Origin: Tolypeutes matacus
Taxonomy: Eukaryota; Chordata; Mammalia; Cingulata; Chlamyphoridae
Length of the DNA stretch: 64,000 nucleotides
NCBI GenBank assembly: GCA_026826555.1
Contig: JAKSZT010053764.1
Location: forward strand, 18,175,533 to 18,239,532
Reading direction: 5' to 3'
Each line of letters starts with the position of its first letter. The stretch's first letter is position 1. Shown here one piece after another: positions 60,966 through 64,000 of the stretch. Made by a program: the position numbers and the translations under genes. Under the pieces are notes generated by a model that did no database searches, was not told the DNA's origin, and worked only from the letters and a program-made list of their open reading frames with translations.

Positions 60966-62584
60966 GGCATTAAAATGCTAGGAATGTGACTTCTAGCAAA
61001 ACACAATATGAATTTTGACTAATGGGAGTTTCAATAACTAGTGCCCTGTGATATATATTTCTGTTTCTCACTACAAAAAATACTATCGATGGGTATTATG
61101 CTTGTCCTCCCAAATCAGTGTTATAATGCACTGCTCATATGTTGATTAAGAGTGAGATCTTATAACCACCCAAGTGAAGAAAATTAAAATTCTATATGCA
61201 TGTATGCAGCTAATGTTAATGCCTTTTTACATTTGTGAGCTGCTTAATTTGTTGCTTCCATTTTCCACATCTACTTATTCTCTTGTATTCATGTTAGTTT
61301 TTCACGCAAGATTAAGCTGGAATTATTCAGTTTTACAATATGTACAAGATTTTGCTGTAAAAATATTTTTGTGGGTGAGCAAAAATGATTCCACACCTCA
61401 TTGAGGAGGAAAGGAAAGTAGTGAGGCCGGGCAATTACAGGTTTATTCCCATTGGGCAAAGTCTGTCTTTTTCTATTATTTCTCTTTTTTCCTTATTATA
61501 TATTCTTTTGCTGGTGCCCAAATTGGATGTGAGAGGGAAGGTTGTTTCTACTTTGAGGTGTATACCAAGCATGTCTTAAGGAACAGATGGGCGGCAGGAC
61601 AAAGAATTCAGGATAGAACCTTCTGGAATGAGGGACTAATACTTTTGTGATTAGAAAGTTACAGATCAAATTTCTGGATCCAAAATCCTAACTTTCTTCT
61701 GCAACTGAATTTACCTTCCAAGGAAAGAGAAAAGTATGTAGTGTCCCTTTCTTTTCTTTTGAAGAATAAAGAAAAAAGAAACTTGACATTTTCAAGGTAT
61801 TTGTGGTCATTGTGAAATTTCACTTTTTAAAAAAATATTGTATGAGCACTAAAAATAAATGTTAAGAATAACCTAAAACTCTAAATTGAAGGACATTACT
61901 GAATTAACTTGGATATAGCAGCAATAATAATAGAGCATACTGAAGGCATGGAATAAAGAAGGTTTTGTGGAATTTACTTATTCCAGGCGACCACAGCTCT
62001 GTCTCGGAAGACTGGCTTTTGTAATGTCTTTTTTAGTATGCCAGAGACTGTTCTTCACCATCCCATGCCCTGGCCATGACTCACACCATTAATGCTCCCT
62101 TAGCAGCAGGGATGGATCATCAGAAATTACAGCTGTCTGTTTGGCATCGATTTCTAACCTAAATTTCAAGACTGTTCTCACCTCATTTCAACTGCTGCCT
62201 GGCCATTGCTCTTTGGACTTCTCTTGCCATGAACTTAGCTGCTTATGTGTGGCTTCTCTTCAAACTACCCATAGACTTTGGATTTCAGAGTTCACTTTTA
62301 CTCTAGAGTTTCTCTTAACACCTAACCACACTCTAAGAAGTCAGGGTTTTATATAATCTTCACTGGAACCTTTTCCCTGGGAGTTTAGGGAAAGTCTTTT
62401 TCTACCTTCTAGGAGATGAGGCTGCAGGAGGTGAACTATTCACTCTATCTCTAGAGAAAAGGAATCAAGTCCCATCAGTGTATATAGGGATTTGTTCATC
62501 AAGCTGTTTCCCAGGGGTCTATGCTCACATATACCATTTATAGGTGGCAATGTTACTTCTTCCTCTTAATCAAATTTCCCTCTT

Positions 62585-62670
62585 ACTGCAATCAGTTGCT
62601 GGATTAAGTGACATACAGAGAGCTTAGAACAGTGCCTAGCACATAGTAAGGGTATAAATTCATGATAGCA
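62585..62670 (+). repeat. MIR 3' fragment
   Basis: Contains 'gcttagaacagtgcctagca' and 'catagtaagggtataaatt', which fit the 3' part of MIR closely. Confidence 0.65.
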
Positions 62671-64000
62671 TATAAATGACTCATCAGAGTCCATCTTGAG
62701 AGTCAGCTGCACTAGGATACTGCACAGGTATCCAAAGGTGAAATGGAAAGAGCATCCACTAGGTGGGAAGAGGGTAAAAAGAGAGAAAAGGGAATTCTCT
62801 GGAGTCAAAACAAAACCAACTTCATCATCTATGCTATTTTGCCCAGGGCTAGTGGTAATTGCAGGCACTAGTTCCTAGCTATACCACAGTTCCCCAAAAT
62901 GGCTATTGCACTCAATTTTACAGAGCTAGGAAAGGGAGAGATTCCCTGAGAAAGTCCAAGCAAAGTTGGTAGACCAACCCTTGACTTCACTAGAGGAATA
63001 TGGCATTAAAAATTGGATCAACTATCTATGCTAAGAATCTATTTCCAAGAAGCCTTCATTGTGAAATGCTTTCGTATGTCATATAGAATGGATGGCATTG
63101 TCCTGACATTATCTGAAAAAAAGGGAATATCTGTTGCCATCAACATGGTACAGGTAGGAAATAACTAAAGGATGAACAATGAGGAGTTAAGGAGCCCAGT
63201 ATTTTTTTTACTAAAACTTTGGCTTTTGTGGCAATCTCAGCTTTTATTTCCAAAGTAAGAGATGAGAAGCATTCCTGCAAGAACTTCCACGAATAGCTAG
63301 GCAAGCCTGCTCCATCTTTCTTCTTTCTTTCTGCTTTCCCACCCCATTCAACAAGGAGGCAAAACAGGGTTGTCTGAATCTTTTGCTTAATCAAATTACT
63401 TTACTGCTTTTCTGTGTAACTAATTCTCTATGGGTAAGTATGTAGGTTGGGAGGCAGAAGGAAGAAAGATAAGGAATGAGAGTTGAGGTTAGATATGTCA
63501 TGCATTGTCTGGAAGGACCCAAGAGGATTGCATGAAATGTTGGTCCCAGAGAAGTGAAGAGAGCTGCCAGAATGATGCCATTCTACTTATAACAAAATGT
63601 CTTTGTTCTGAAATGTAGATGTTTCAGCTTTTCCTAACATGAAGGTAATTATTCCTGCTATTTCAGAATGTTTGATGGTAACCTTTGACATGTAAGTGTA
63701 TGACATGAGCCATTACCTTTTGGTTGTATCACAGTGTATTCCAGAAAAGGAAGTGTATATGTGCTGAGAACTGGAAAAAAAAAAATGAGACAGGCCTGTA
63801 AGCATGTATGCTCTTCCAAACACTAATAACTTCTTCCCATGCCATAAATACAGCTGTGTGGTGGGGAAATGTAATTGGTTAGCCTACTTGGAAGTTTGGC
63901 GCTCATGGGGGAATATCTATTTGTAAGAGAACCTGAATATTCATGTAACTGTCCAAACATCAATAAATTCTCATTTCACGTTATTTATTTCTGTTCCCAA

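Larger units (their letters stand above)
51025..64000 (+). other. GLIS3: GLIS3 intron downstream of exon C (5' part)
   Basis: Starts gtaagg in phase 1 and runs off the window. It holds a second L1 (52.3-57.2 kb) with a nested SINE, a G16 run, an unrecognised short open frame (58355-58576), a composite SINE, a 5'-truncated L1, a MER5A relic and a MIR fragment. I see nothing I can name in 51025-52290, 57160-57590, 57620-58350, 58580-59420, 60170-60800, 60970-62580 and 62670-64000. Confidence 0.85.

Noticed and set aside
1..64000. CRISPR arrays, phage, bacterial operons or other prokaryotic systems
   Set aside because: The window has split coding exons with GT-AG introns, mammalian SINEs and LINEs, and no dense gene arrangement; none of these systems is present.

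Overview
The window looks like mammalian nuclear DNA from a xenarthran, most likely the nine-banded armadillo (Dasypus) or a close relative. The lineage call rests on at least seven tRNA-Ala-like SINE insertions with the head, tail and composite architectures described for armadillo DAS-SINEs (monomer, dimer, and chimera with an unrelated domain of about 180 nt). A sloth or anteater cannot be strictly excluded.

The only recognisable protein-coding gene is GLIS3, a Kruppel-like zinc-finger transcription factor, on the + strand. Three internal coding exons are visible with consensus splice sites. Exon A (6556-6717) carries most of zinc finger 3 and all of finger 4. Exon B (10902-11012) carries finger 5 and a basic tail. 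Exon C (50880-51024) starts the region C-terminal to the fingers. Neither end of the gene is in the window. The rest is intron: the end of the intron before A, 4.2 kb between A and B, 39.9 kb between B and C, and about 13 kb after C.

Region by region: 1-6.5 kb holds a pyrimidine tract, an L1 tail with target-site duplication (TSD), a chimeric SINE and a hAT-like MITE. 6.7-10.9 kb holds a dimeric SINE and a possible cryptic exon. 15.5-22 kb is a nearly full-length dead L1. 22-50 kb is ordinary intron with MIR, L2 and MER5 relics, a thioredoxin (TXN) processed pseudogene at 30.6-31.15 kb, a second MITE copy, and an inverted pair of nearly identical SINEs (37.5 and 50.0 kb). 52.3-57.2 kb is a second L1 lacking its endonuclease region. 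58-60 kb has an unrecognised short ORF, a composite SINE and a small L1 fragment.

I found no operon, CRISPR array, rRNA, functional tRNA or new enzymatic system. The most interesting items are small: a possible poison exon between the finger exons, the inverted SINE pair that could form long intronic dsRNA, a composite SINE under one TSD, and a lysine in finger 3 where I recall glutamate. Old-repeat assignments (MIR, L2, MER5, L1M) come from remembered consensus patterns and have approximate edges.
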